A DNA stretch of 64,000 nucleotides, from positions 4,656,397 through 4,720,396 of the forward strand of contig CM037833.1 in the NCBI GenBank assembly GCA_021234535.1, read 5' to 3'. Position 1 is the first letter of the stretch, and every line of letters begins with the position of its first letter. The position numbers were made by a program, and so were the translations under genes. Positions 31,709-42,762 of the stretch are shown here, piece after piece. The stretch comes from Stichopus chloronotus. Taxonomy: Eukaryota; Echinodermata; Holothuroidea; Aspidochirotida; Stichopodidae. The notes below the pieces were generated by a model that saw only the letters and a list, made by a program, of their open reading frames with translations, was not told where the DNA came from and did not search any database.

Positions 31709-33060
31709 CGTTGGTATGTCGGCGTGAAAGGTTCACCTGAAGAGAACCTGTGAGCGTATCCTTGTGTTTAAGAGTTAGGTTACGGTGGGCGCGTCGGTCA
31801 CAGCCTTGATGTAATTATAATTTTTGCTCGGGTGGGCGCTTGCTTTGTTTTTTTTTGGTACCGGTAAAGTAACTGATATGGCGGTTTATTCTTCCACAGT
31901 TGCTGTATGTGGATACAACTGCACAACACGTACAACATCTAGACTTCGAGTTGTGCTGTTTAAAGAGTTGAATTCAATACCATACTACTGGCATTATTTA
32001 CGCGCTCACAGGAGCAAGGACAATGTGCTAATGTGACCTTGAGGCAGTAAGGTCTAATAGTTGTTTTAACGTGGAGAATGTTGAGGCGGACTTTCGTCGC
32101 CTCAAAGCTTATCCTTTTGTGCCCGTTGGTATGTCGACGTGGCAGTTTCACCTCAAGGGAACCTGTGAGCGTATCCTTGTGTTTGAGAGTGAGGTTACGG
32201 AGGGTGCGTCGGTCAGATGTCTCGATGTTATTTGAATTTTTGCTGGGAGGGGGTTGTTTGTGGGCGGTTACCTTGTTTTATTTGGTACCATTATAAAGTC
32301 CGCAGGTAGTGACTGGCTGTTGACTGATATGGCGGCCTATCCTTCCAGAGTTGCTGTGTGGGGGTACAACTGCAAAACACGTACTACATAAGTAACACTT
32401 CGAATTGTGCTGTTCAGAGAGTTGAATTTAATACCATACTGCCAATGACAATGTGCCAATACGTGACCTTGAAGCAGTAAGCTCTAATAGTTGTTGGTGG
32501 CTGTTGGTATGTCGGCGGGGAAGTTTCTCCTCAAGGGAACCTGTGAGCGTATCCTTGTGTTAGGAGTAAGGTGAAAACGGGCGCGTCGGTCAGAACCTTG
32601 ATTTAATCATAGTTTTTGCTCGGAGGGGGTGGTGCCCTTGTTTTATTTGGTACCTTTAGAGCCAATGTAGACCGCAGGTAGTGACTGGGTGTTGAGACAT
32701 AGCGGTTTATTCTTCCAGAGTTGCTGTATGTGGATACAACTGCAAAACATGTACTACATCTAACACTTCGAGTTGTGCTGTGTAATGAGTTGAATTCAAT
32801 ACCATACTACTGGCATTATTTACGCGCTCACAGGAGCAAGGACAATGTGCTAATGTGACCTTGAGGCAGTAAGGTCTAATGGCTGTTTTAACGTGGAGGC
32901 GGACTTTCGTCACCTCAAAGCTTATTCTTTTGTGGCCGTTGGTATGTCGGCGTGGTGAGGTTACGGTGGGTTCGTCGGTCAGATGTCTCGATGTTATTTG
33001 GCTTAGTGTTAACTGATATGGCGGTGTATCCTTCCAGAGTTACAACTGCAAAAAACGGAG
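31709..33060. repeat. Four-unit tandem repeat, unit about 380-435 bp
   Basis: Units start at the phrase GTTGGTATGTCGGCG near 31709, 32123, 32501 and 32936 (the last is partial). Shared words include GGAACCTGTGAGCGTATCCT, GGGCGCGTCGGTCA, TGATATGGCGGTTTATTCTT and CGCTCACAGGAGCAAGGACA. Units differ by indels: units 1 and 3 share the GCTCACAGGAGCAAGG block that unit 2 lacks. No ORF is conserved across units. It looks satellite-like or like a local segmental duplication. Confidence 0.8.
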
Positions 33061-33310
33061 CACCGAAAATGTGTGGCCTAGTTAGAGTCAATGCACAGGA
33101 ATGATGAGGCACAGACACTGTGCACATGTTACCTTCTTGCTGTTCCTAGCCCTATATCTTTTTGTAAGGGGTTTGTAATGAGTCCGGAATCGGCAAAGAA
33201 GACGTTGCGTCCCTATATACACATGCATGTCTCAAAATTTGAAGACACTGATCAGTATTTTGTATTATCACAAACACATCACATTAACCTAGATGGTTGT
33301 GGATAGTTCT

Positions 33311-33832
33311 AAGGCACGGCCACAACCACAGAAGCAATTCAATAAAATCTGTGACCAAGGAATGTAGCCTTCAGTCCAGCAAGTTAAGTGCTCTTCAGAT
33401 GAAAATGGTAATACACACATTAGTTGCAATGAGGTCAAACAAGAGAAGCTGGCAAATATTTTGTGGTTGAACACATTTTTTTTTGGTCAGTACGGATCGT
33501 ACAACAAGATTGTGACTTTTCAAAACCTCAAGATGACAGGACAGGAAACGGCACTTCCAGAGTGTACTTCCAAAGTCAGTGTTTTTAATCCACATGTACC
33601 CAGTCTTACAACACGATCATATAACTCCAATAATTATAACGCACCAAAAAGCCCAAAGGCATTGTTGTGTCACAATAAATCTTATAGAATAGAAATTGGT
33701 GACGATGAACAACGTGCTTGGATATTGCACAGTGGAATTCCATCTTTACATGGTGTTAATATTGACTGGTTTGAGCTACCCAAATCTATGCATTTAGAAC
33801 CATTATTACATTTGCCACTATCCTCTACATAA
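33311..33832 (+). other. Unassigned coding-like frame of about 170 codons with one stop
   Basis: From 33311 one frame reads KARPQPQKQFNKICDQGM, a stop at about 33365, and then stays open to 33832 with ALPECTSKVSVFNPHVPS and DDEQRAWILHSGIPSLHGVN. The composition looks protein-like. I recognise no domain and see no splice sites. It may be a decayed exon or a retroelement fragment. Confidence 0.3.
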
Positions 33833-34387
33833 CAAATATGGTATCGGGACAAGCCTCCCTCCCTTCAATACTTGACCCTTGTTTACCCCAGGTGCTTTTT
33901 GCCCAAAACAACAGCCTTTAGTATTCAAAATGTGTATGTACATACTGAGTATGTGATCTGTTCAAGGTTTTCACAAGTTGACCCCCTGCAATTTGGTATG
34001 CATGATTACAAAGGTCACCATTATAATCCTAAGTAGAATATCATTTTAGTTATTCATGGACATCTGAAAATTACCACCTGAACTAGTCTCATTAGACTAT
34101 TCCATAAAGGAGCAAGGGTTATTGGAATTGTCTGTAGTTTTACATGCACAATTACAATGTTTGTACTAAAATATTAAGTCTTATTAATACCTTGTATTAC
34201 ATGCACCTTGTCAATGTCTATGTCTTTCACATTTATCTTTGACCTAATAATAAATGCAACTCAAAACACATAACCCAACAGCCAGTTGAAAAAGTGGATA
34301 CCCAGTAACTTGTCAATATGCATTTTTGATATCTACATGGATGTGCCTAGAAACTAATTGCAACAATATAACAAGAACTGATATAAA
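33833..34387. other. No gene recognised
   Basis: AT-rich spacer. A TGACCCTTGTTTACCCC and CCCAAAACAACAG phrase near 33880 weakly resembles the dispersed TGACC repeat. Confidence 0.35.
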
Positions 34388-34580
34388 ATGTCAACTACAA
34401 AACGCTTTCATACTGTTAATTTCCAAAATGACCAGCCTGCCGAGGTGGTCCACTTGAGCCGTATGCCGCATCTTACGTCACACGGCGATCACACGAAAAT
34501 GGCAACCCACATAACTGACCTGCCATCCGGTGAATCAGTCTTTGTTATTATTGAAAAAGGACAAGAAACCTTTTTGAACC
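34388..34580 (+). other. Candidate first coding exon of a small host gene
   Basis: ATGTCAACTACAAAACGC opens a frame with HTKMATHITDLPSGESVF and VIIEKGQETFLNQS, ending at a good donor (CCAAAGT|GTGAGT) in phase 0. Candidate partners are the exon-like blocks at 51095-51163 and 52604 onwards, about 16.5 kb downstream. No domain is recognised. This is the only multi-block host-gene hypothesis that I found. Confidence 0.3.
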
Positions 34581-34624
34581 AAAGTGTGAGTATAGGATTA
34601 AATAAATTTGAAACAATCCCTTAG

Positions 34625-35181
34625 TCGTTTCAGAGCAGTAAACAGCTTCTTGTTACAATTCAGGATAATTTTAAAGGAATGAGAAGTCTCGCAAAGTAAC
34701 TCAAACTGTGCATCGCATCGTATATACCGAGTGCAGACATAACGTAACGTAAAGCTAAATAGGCCTACCGTAAACCGAGGCCTAGGCCCCTAGGCTATGC
34801 CTATAGGCCTAGTTAGTTTACAGCATAGCGTTAGAATAAACGAGTCGCACCGATTAGATTGTTCCAAAGGGATACACTTAGGTTAGTGAACGTAGCCTAT
34901 AGCCTAGGATCGATAGACTACATTGTTCCCAGTTCTATTTGGGTAGGCCTGCAAGTGCGGGCTCGCCTAGTTGTATGATGGGTGGGGGAGGGGCTAGCTG
35001 TTACTTATCATATGAGGGGGCTAAATGCTACACCTTATTTGACAAGCATGACCAAAACTTCTACTTATGCCTAACTTAAGGTAGTTCCATGTGCCAAGCC
35101 TTCTCGCTGCATATTCAGAGTTAGAAACTGGATTTGAAAAGCAGCGTAGGCATATTTGAGAAATGTGAACTAGCAATGAGA
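34625..35181. other. Spacer rich in AGGCCT/CCTAGG palindromes
   Basis: 34745-34930 holds a cluster of short palindromes (TAGGCCTA, CCTAGG, AGGCCT) with many TAGG/CCTA steps, for example ATAGGCCTAGTTAG. No coding frame of note. Confidence 0.4.
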
Positions 35182-35449
35182 ATGTGCCGGATCCAGAGCC
35201 CAATCTAGGGGGGGGAGGCAAAAGCATGCAAGCTTTGGTCGCACGCCAAGGAAATGGAGCGCACGACAGGGAGGGTGCGGGGATCCCCCTCCCATGGTTT
35301 GGAAAAATTTTGAAAATCACTTTATGAAAATACTAAATTTGAGCATACTTTATACTAAATTTTAGATCTTTTATTTACAGTCAACCATCAAATATGGGCT
35401 TGGTCTTTGGGGCTGTTGCCCCCTGTGTCCCTCCTTGGATCCGGCACTG
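35182..35449. mobile_element. hAT-like MITE, copy A (about 268 bp)
   Basis: The left end GTGCCGGATCCAGAGCCC and the right end TTGGATCCGGCACTG are inverted repeats of about 12 bp (GTGCCGGATCCA). CAGTG-type ends with GGATCC are common in hAT-derived MITEs. The interior has TGGGCTTGGTCTTTGGGG. No clear 8-bp duplication is seen. Confidence 0.65.
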
Positions 35450-35644
35450 GGCTACTTGGTAATAACGCTTAATAGTAACTTGCAGTTGGGGAGTTTCAGC
35501 TTACAGGTAATAATGGCATTGATAAACTTTTTGTCAATGTTCATCATCACACAAATGGGCTGAAAACCCAGTTCTAGCAATGATTAGCTCAAGGTACATA
35601 ATTGTACGGTGGCCATAGGGTGACATGCGAGATGTTTAATTATC

Positions 35645-35945
35645 TTGCCAGGATAACTCAACATCGCGACAGTTTGTGGCATTTTTGTCGAGTTGAGGAC
35701 TTAAACTTACACGACATCATGACAAAATTAAGCAAACTGTCGTGATGCCGAGATAGGTGAAACTCGACAAAGCGACAATTTGCAGAATTTTGTCGAGTTG
35801 ACGACTTACAGTAACTCGACATCATGACAAAATTAAGCAAACTGTCGTGATGTCGACGACGCGTGTCGACGACGACTGTCGTGAACTCGACAACGCGATA
35901 GCTTGAAGCATTTGTCGATTTTTCGAGTTGATAACACGACGTACT
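35645..35945. repeat. TCGAC-rich tandem and inverted repeat
   Basis: Two units of about 105-110 bp share CATGACAAAATTAAGCAAAC, TGTCGTGATG and TTTTGTCGAGTTGA. A run GTCGACGACGCGTGTCGACG is itself partly palindromic. TCGAC or its inverse GTCGA occurs more than a dozen times in 300 bp, giving strong fold-back potential. Confidence 0.7.
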
Positions 35946-36282
35946 TTGCAACGTGGCGTGTGTCCTATTGAATATTTCCAGTAAGGCAGGGTCATACGAA
36001 TGCCGAATTCTATCGCCTAGATTATTACGAGGAAAATGCATGGTCTATGTTTGGTAAGTTTGGTTCTCATTGTTCTGTATCATATATCATATTTTTTATG
36101 CATTTTGTAAGTCTGGGATAGGAGTAATCAAGATTTTTTTCAAAACGTATCCACAAGGAGTAGTGTTTTGAGGAAACGAATCGTGCATTCAGAAGTTCAG
36201 TGTCTTTACCTTTTAGTTTCAGTTCCTCATGGGATAGTAGATACTTGAATAGTGTTTCTGAATATGTAGGTCTAGTCCAATA

Positions 36283-36493
36283 CAGTGCCGGATCCAGAAC
36301 CCAATTCTGGGGGGAGCATGTAAGCTATTGTTGTATGCGAAGGGTGCGTAGTGCCCAACGGGGGCGGGTGTGGGAAAATTTTGAAAATCACATTAAAATC
36401 ACATGAAAATACTCAATTTGAGCACTAAATTTACGATTTTTTATTTACAACCAACCATAAAATATATGAAATATGGGCTTGGTCTTTGGGACC
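36283..36493. mobile_element. hAT-like MITE, copy B, right end missing
   Basis: Starts CAGTGCCGGATCCAGAAC and follows copy A through AAAATTTTGAAAATCAC and ATGGGCTTGGTCTTTGGG, then diverges. The left end is better preserved than in copy A. Confidence 0.65.
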
Positions 36494-36744
36494 GATTTTA
36501 ATTTTTCCTTGCTCTGAAAATTCTAAGTTAGGTAGTTAGATGGAGTTTAACGGCCCAGTTTCCAACCAACTCTAGGGGGGGATTTCCCCCTGTACCCCCC
36601 TGCAATATGTATGTAGGATCGTTGATGCTAGACAGGTTCGTCCTGAAAAACGAGTTAATAAGCCTTTGCAAAGAAGAAGTCGCTGTAGTTGCTGACGAAG
36701 ACGAAGTGATGGCCACATAGCGTCTACATTTGGAATAGTCATCC

Positions 36745-37513
36745 GGTGTAGCAGATTGAAATCTCCGCCTGAGTAGAATCTCCGACCGGATAAACCACTC
36801 GGTAGTAAACACAAGTAGAATCTCTCACTAGTGAAATATCCGACTGGATATTATTTCCTGTCTATTAGTTGCCCTAACGGCAGCCGTGTATTGTCGAAGG
36901 AAGTCAAATAAATGTTACGAAAAGGAATTTCAAAACTCCTACCGCGACGGTTAGTGATTGAATTGGAACGAATGGGATGTTCATCGGCGATGAGGGGAGT
37001 GAGGTCGCCATCACAGTTTATAGAGTTACTGTTAAAATGGAACGTAATCCGATTTAAATTAGTTTCTTCAGTGAAAGAGACAATGATTACATAAATGCAA
37101 TGGGGCTTAGCTTGTCATAACAGGCTTCAAAATTTAAATGGGCATACTCAGGCTCTTTACATAAAAGGCCTAATGAAGCCTTCAAAATCGCCAATGGCGT
37201 GTAGGCTATGACTGCGAGGTTGCTTCATTATGCCGATCGAGTTTTAATGCTAGAGGAGATACCTCCGTCACGAGGTCATTGCTTCTACTCATAAAACATA
37301 ATCGCGACTGAATAAATTTTGCTGTTATCAATACAATTGTGGCTAGGCCTACATGGAATTGTTGCTACAGGACATTGTTTAAACTATCAAAAACCATGGA
37401 GTGGGGTAGGCCTAAATCTGATATATCGGACGAGTGTGACAGATTCAAAACTCCTATGTGCAGATTATCCGGTCGGAGATTCTACTCAGGCGGAGATTTC
37501 ACTCTGCTACACC
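36745..37513. mobile_element. Element bounded by 48-bp inverted repeats
   Basis: 36745-36792 (GGTGTAGCAGATTGAAATCT...CCGGATA) and 37466-37513 (TATCCGGTCGGAGATTCTAC...GCTACACC) are inverted repeats with one mismatch in 48. The 673-bp interior has no recognised coding. A partial third copy (AGTAGAATCTCTC...ATCCGACTGGAT) lies just inside the left arm. It could be a fold-back or MITE-type element; flanking duplication is not evident. Confidence 0.6.
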
Positions 37514-38226
37514 TGTCTTTAGTGTGAACAAGACAACGGTAGTAAGCTTTTGCTCGCCTAGCATAACCTACAATGATAACTGTGTCTACCTTTATGGTTT
37601 TTGCTACTGGGACGTCAGAAGTATCGATGGTTGCAATAACGTAAAACTGTCAACCAAGTGTAAAGTTTAACACAGTGTCTTTTCAAGGAGCTTGGTGGAG
37701 GAGCTTGGATAAAGCATCCAGTCGAAATGTGGTGGGGCCGAAAATGCGTCTATCCTCTCAATTATAGGACGATGACCTCTCATTAGTTTCCTTTGTAAAA
37801 TATGTCAAAACTGTGCAGTAAGTTTTCTTTACAATTGACTCAAATATTGCACTAAATTGCAGCTAGGACTTGAAACTTCAGATATTGAAATATTTTCCAA
37901 AGCTCCAAATCCCTCAATACAAAGGGAAAATAAAAACAATAAAATACATAAGATAATATTTCCCCTTTTGGTCTTGAGATATATATGCACGATATTTCAG
38001 TAGCCCCTAAGTCGTTAGTGTTAAAAGACATATATACATATTTTCGTCAACATTGAGGTAATTGCATATAAATTTGGTGATAACTCGGACTTGCGCATAG
38101 AGATACGCAGTCCCAAATAAAAGAGTGTATGAAACGTTAAGGGGAAACGGTGCTTTCGCCTAAAGGTCGAGTTCTATCAAAGGATATTTAGCCTAAATCA
38201 CAATGTACAGACATATATATATATTC

Positions 38227-38272
<46 letters not shown>

Positions 38273-38740
38273 GTAAATGAAAGAAATGTTCCTATTTATG
38301 CAAACGTTGGCCTAATATATGTGTGGGTGTTTGTGTGTGTTACAGAAGAAAACAAAACATCAGAAAACAGATAATTCATGCAAACCAAAAACACATACGA
38401 TACAGAATACCACGGGGCAATCCAAAGCCCCTTCTAATTGCAAGTACTGACTGATTATCAACGGATCACTGAATCAAAGGTTATGTACGTCGGGGGTTGC
38501 AGGGGGTTGCAGGGACTAGTTTTAAGTGTTTTGAATTGGAAGATGGATTGTTTGTGTGTGTGTGTGTGTGGATGTGCTCGGTTCGGCTATTTAAAGGTTA
38601 CCACAGAAAATGCTTCTTGTGAGCCCCCCCCCCCCCTTGGCAGACAGAAAATGACAGTAAATATCACTGCAATTCTCCCTTTTAAATTCTCACTAGATGT
38701 TCCTGTTTCTGAGTGCACATATAACACTCGTCGTGGGCCC
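37514..38740. other. No gene; microsatellites
   Basis: (TA)n at about 38213-38272, (TG)n at about 38556-38570 and a run of 13 C at 38624. The last lies just before the transposase remnant. Confidence 0.5.
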
Positions 38741-39950
38741 AGAACCTTACACAGCGGCTGAGTATCGAATAGACGGTACCGATCTTCGAGATGAATTAAT
38801 ATGTCACTACTTTGATGCTGGCTATCAAAAACCTGAAATAGTAGCACTTTTAGCCGTTTTGCCACAACGTTTTCATTAGCATTCGCCATGTTAAAAGACG
38901 ACTTCGTTTCTTTGGGAAAGGAAGACGAGGCGACGAATCACCAGCACTGGATATCCTCGAAGCTTTCTTGTACGAGCTTCGTTCAAGTAGTGGAGGATGT
39001 CTGGGTTATAGATCAATGACAAGAAGACTTCGAAGAACACATCACCTGAATGTTCAAAGAAGTACAGTGAGGCTAATGCAGCATGTGCTTGATCCTGTCG
39101 GTGTTGAAACCAGAAGGGCACGTCGTTTTAGACGACGTATTTACACAGCTCGTGGACCAAACTTCGTAATTCATGTTGATGGTTACGACAAACTGAAACC
39201 TTATGGCTTCGCTATCCATGCAGCTATCGACGGGTTTTCGAGGAAGGTTGTATGGCTATCAGTGGGACCAAGCAATAACAATGCAAGGATAATTGGGAAT
39301 TTATTAATTTCATTTGTCGACTAAACGGCGTGCCTTTTATAGTGAGGGCCGACAGGGGAACAGAGATCTCTTTAGTTGCTCCTCTTCAAGCGGCTCTTAG
39401 ATCGTATCACGATGATGCATTTTCAAGGGAAAGAAGTTTCTTGTTCGGAAGGTCTACAAGTAACCAGCGCATTGAATGCTGGTGGTCGCAGCTGAGGAGA
39501 ACGTGCACGGCGTTTTGGATCAACTTCTTCAAGGATATGAGGGATGAAGGTATATTTGACAATAGTGATCCTGTACAAGTCGAAGCTATGCGGTTTTGCT
39601 TCTCTCATTTGCTACAAGAGGATCTGGACAAAGCAGTCAAAGAGTGGAACCAGCACAGAATTCGTCGTCAAAGAAACACGGATTGCCCTGCTGGTATTCC
39701 TGATATGATGTACTTTGTACCCGAGGTATATGATACTATAGACTACAAAAGGCCGTTAGATTTTACAGTAGAGGAAATACGGGAGGTAAGGGAAGAATTC
39801 TGCTCTGAATACCCGGAATATGGTTGTGCTAGATGGTTTACACGTTCCCTTGAAGATATTTTGGGCGGGCTCGATGATTATCAAATGCCTACTGATATTC
39901 ATGAGGTTCGTCGTTTATTCGTGGCTTTGAAGGATATATTGCTAGAATGA
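38740..39950 (+). pseudogene. IS3EU-like transposase with integrase core, two frameshifts
   Basis: Frame 1 (about 38755-38874) has DLRDELICHYFDAGYQKPEI, an HTH. A shift at 38875 gives ISIRHVKRRLRFFGKGRRGD, SSGGCLGYRSMTRRLRR and the core start FVIHVDGYDKLKPYGFAIHA (first Asp) with IDGFSRKVVWL. A second shift near 39299 returns to GVPFIVRADRGTEISLV (second Asp) and NQRIECWWSQLRRTC (Glu), then RRQRNTDCPAGIPDMMYFVP and a C-terminal region to 39950. HTH plus rve-like core with the HVDGYDKLKPYGF and R.E.WW signatures marks a metazoan integrase-type DNA transposase, which I place in the IS3EU group. It has no RT, so it is not a retroelement. Both shifts inactivate it. I found no terminal repeats. 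Confidence 0.78.
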
Positions 39951-42720
39951 TTTCACGTACTGGCAGGCTTATCAACAAGTGGAAGTGTTTCTAGAAGAAT
40001 GAGCATAATGTTGAGAAGACTGATTTCTGCAACTGAACCAGCGGATGATAGTTTTTCTCATAGACCTTTCTTTTTTCAACGGATCTTATTCGAACTGACT
40101 ACGGCAATACCGATGCTTTCTATTGAATGTATGTTTTATCGATCGCTTTCAATACTGGGTTTGCATGCGTTAGCTGTACGGTACATGTCGTGTGTATGAA
40201 CGACCCCTGTGCAGTCAGGGTGGTTCATATATTACCCTAAAAGCTACACTAAGCCTCTTCAAGTTAGCCTTACATGACGGTATTTCCCCTCTGTCGTAAA
40301 ACTCGACTAAACAGGAACCGCGGAGACAGGGAGGGGGGATGCGGGGGGATGCGGGGGGGGGGTTTGCGAGGGCTTTAGGGCCTCACTTTTTCTGCCGCGG
40401 GCATTTTGGGCCCCTTAAACTGCTTTTATTTCATTAAATATATTGGGCCCCTTCGATAATTAGCCCCCGCACTTCAAAATTGGCTCCGCGTCCCATGCTA
40501 AAGGGAGGAATTTGCACCGTATTTGAACTGTATTTCAATCCAAACTTGAATCTTATTTCAAACAGTATTTAACCTGTACTTTTTGACACTAAAGCCTATA
40601 ATACATTCGTGTTGGGGTGTTGTTAAATCACATCTAACTAACTACATGAAAGACAAAAAAGCCGTGTTTAGTAGGACTATGAATTTATTTCGCGATTTGG
40701 TTAACACGGTTACACTCAGTTAGGCCAATTTTAAAAGAATACTCACTTTTTAGTTGAGATTAATATATCCTTATTAATTGTTACGAAGTCCATGGGATAT
40801 CCCATAGCCAGATAGGCCATATGGTGTAAGGACACCTTCCAGAGAACTCAAGTACATGTCGATATAGCAGTTTATACTACTATGCCGTCATCAGTTACGC
40901 ATACACAAGTTTCAACGATCTCGTAGATACACATGCAGTTTCAGGCTTACTTTGACACACTCTCAAGGGGTAGGGTTGCGGCAACTCCTTTTTATTTTCC
41001 TTTCTAATGAAATATAGGTTATATGGACCTTTGACCTTCAAATTAAAATACCAGACCCTACAAGTATGACTCGTGAGGAACAATTGTCTTGGCCAGATAG
41101 GCTACTTACATAGTGTACTAAATTTGAGCTGGATCAGACTTTTAAAAGCCTAGGAGTTAACGGGACACTTACATGTGTGCACGCTAACACGCAGAAACAC
41201 ACACGAAACTTTCCACATCTCTGCAGTACCCCGTTATTGTGTAGTATTCATCCTTAAGTTGTTATTTTTAAGATTCGAGTGGATAGATGGGGTGATTATG
41301 AAGACGTGGTTCAGCTGAGCGACTTTATGCTTCATTCTTATAAAGTGATGTAAGAAGGAGAAATCTGTACGATGTATGTGTGTGTGTTCATGGCCTATGT
41401 GTATTTGCGGGTGCATGGAACAACATCACAAAAATGTAATATACGAGACGAGGGTGACTAAGCCTTTAAGTTTTCTGCTATATCACATATCTTCATCCAA
41501 ACCAATTGTTTGTGCTGTTCTCAGTTGAGTTATATAAAATATAAATACATATATATATATGTATTTTCTTCGTCTATTTATTTGAATTTTATTATGAATC
41601 ATAAAATGATTTTCAATCATCTCAATACGAGACATTGCCTTACTCCGCCGAGTGGACAAAGTTTTTTTTTTTTGGTTTACTTTTTTTTCCGTTCAGCTCA
41701 CATGAAACGGGGGCAGTCAAAGGGGCGGCGGCTTCAGAGGCGCTACACCCAGACTAAACGTTGCCGGTTCACCAAAGTAAAAAAAACATTCGCCACCATA
41801 TTTTCTCCACATATAGCCTACATTCCAAATAAAAAGGAAATTTGTTGTTTCGAAATCAGCATTGATGGGCAACCCCGAATAATGTCATGTCCTATTTCGT
41901 TTCAGTCTCCAAAGAAACCAGTGAAGTTTTCCCTATTCTGGATTTAAAGCATCTACATTTTAAGTGTAAAAAATGTCTTTACACTTGTTTGCGAAGCTGT
42001 ATTAACAAGGTTAATTTTCAAAGTTATATCACTGACGATCCCATAAAACTTTGACCTTTACCGAACAGATCAGGGTTCTTCCCCTTACCATGTGGCAGCC
42101 AAATATTAGATGTGAAATCTAAACAATTTTCTGCTTTGGGATATTGTGTTGAAAGTTTTGTTTTACAGTAAAACCAACACTCAATGACCTTTTATTGTAG
42201 GCCTACGTGTTAAGACTCTCAGACGAAACTGGAAATTTGCCCAAAAACTTTTTACCTATTTTGGAACAAAGATTTGAAAATGAAGAGCTTATTTGGAGAA
42301 ACTTACCATAAGTATATTGAAGGAATTTTATGGAAGAAAACTTGAAAAAAAAATAGAGTCATCAGTATTTAAGACCAATGTGCCCACCATCAAGACTGGA
42401 GTCTTCATTGCTTAGTAGTTAGCTTTGTTCCTTTATCTCTTTCCTCCCTTTCTCCTTCCTTCTCCTCTTTGTTATCTCTTGCTGTCCGTACGACGTGTTA
42501 ACTGTTGCTTGTCCTTACTTGTATAAGGTGACCCAGCCTCAACAAGCTTTGCTTCTGTTAGGTCTCCTCCACTATGTAACGTCATACAATTTGCAGAAGT
42601 TTTAATGCACCATCTTTAAGCCCACAATTTCTAAATACCCGAGAGCTACCCGGGCTTCAAAGCAAATAACGCAGTCTTTCACCTGGACCTTACCAGGGGC
42701 CGTAATGTGGGACCCAAGAG
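39951..42720. other. No gene recognised
   Basis: Contains a G-rich stretch at 40330-40375, a GGGCCCC-containing palindromic region at 40410-40460, (TA)n near 41550 and T runs near 41660. The frame at 41510-41947 is low-complexity at its start and has no motif. Confidence 0.4.
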
Positions 42721-42722
42721 CC

Positions 42723-42762
42723 CACCCCTTCGGGGGTGCTTCGTAATGTGCGTCGAACGCAC
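42723..42762. other. Two adjacent short hairpins
   Basis: CACCCC-TTCG-GGGGTG (42723-42738) is a 6-bp stem with a UUCG-type loop. GTGCGT-CGA-ACGCAC (42748-42762) is a 6-bp stem 9 bases later. The role is unknown; they could be part of a SINE or structured transcript. Confidence 0.4.

Noticed and set aside
36541..36605. Third copy of the hAT-like MITE near CAACTCTAGGGGGGGATTTC
   Set aside because: Similarity is limited to a G-rich stretch, with no terminal repeat.
38216..38272. Possible AT-rich origin or promoter
   Set aside because: It is a plain (TA)n microsatellite.
41510..41947. 145-codon frame
   Set aside because: The first part is TA-repeat translation and homopolymer Phe; there is no domain, no conserved start and no splice evidence.
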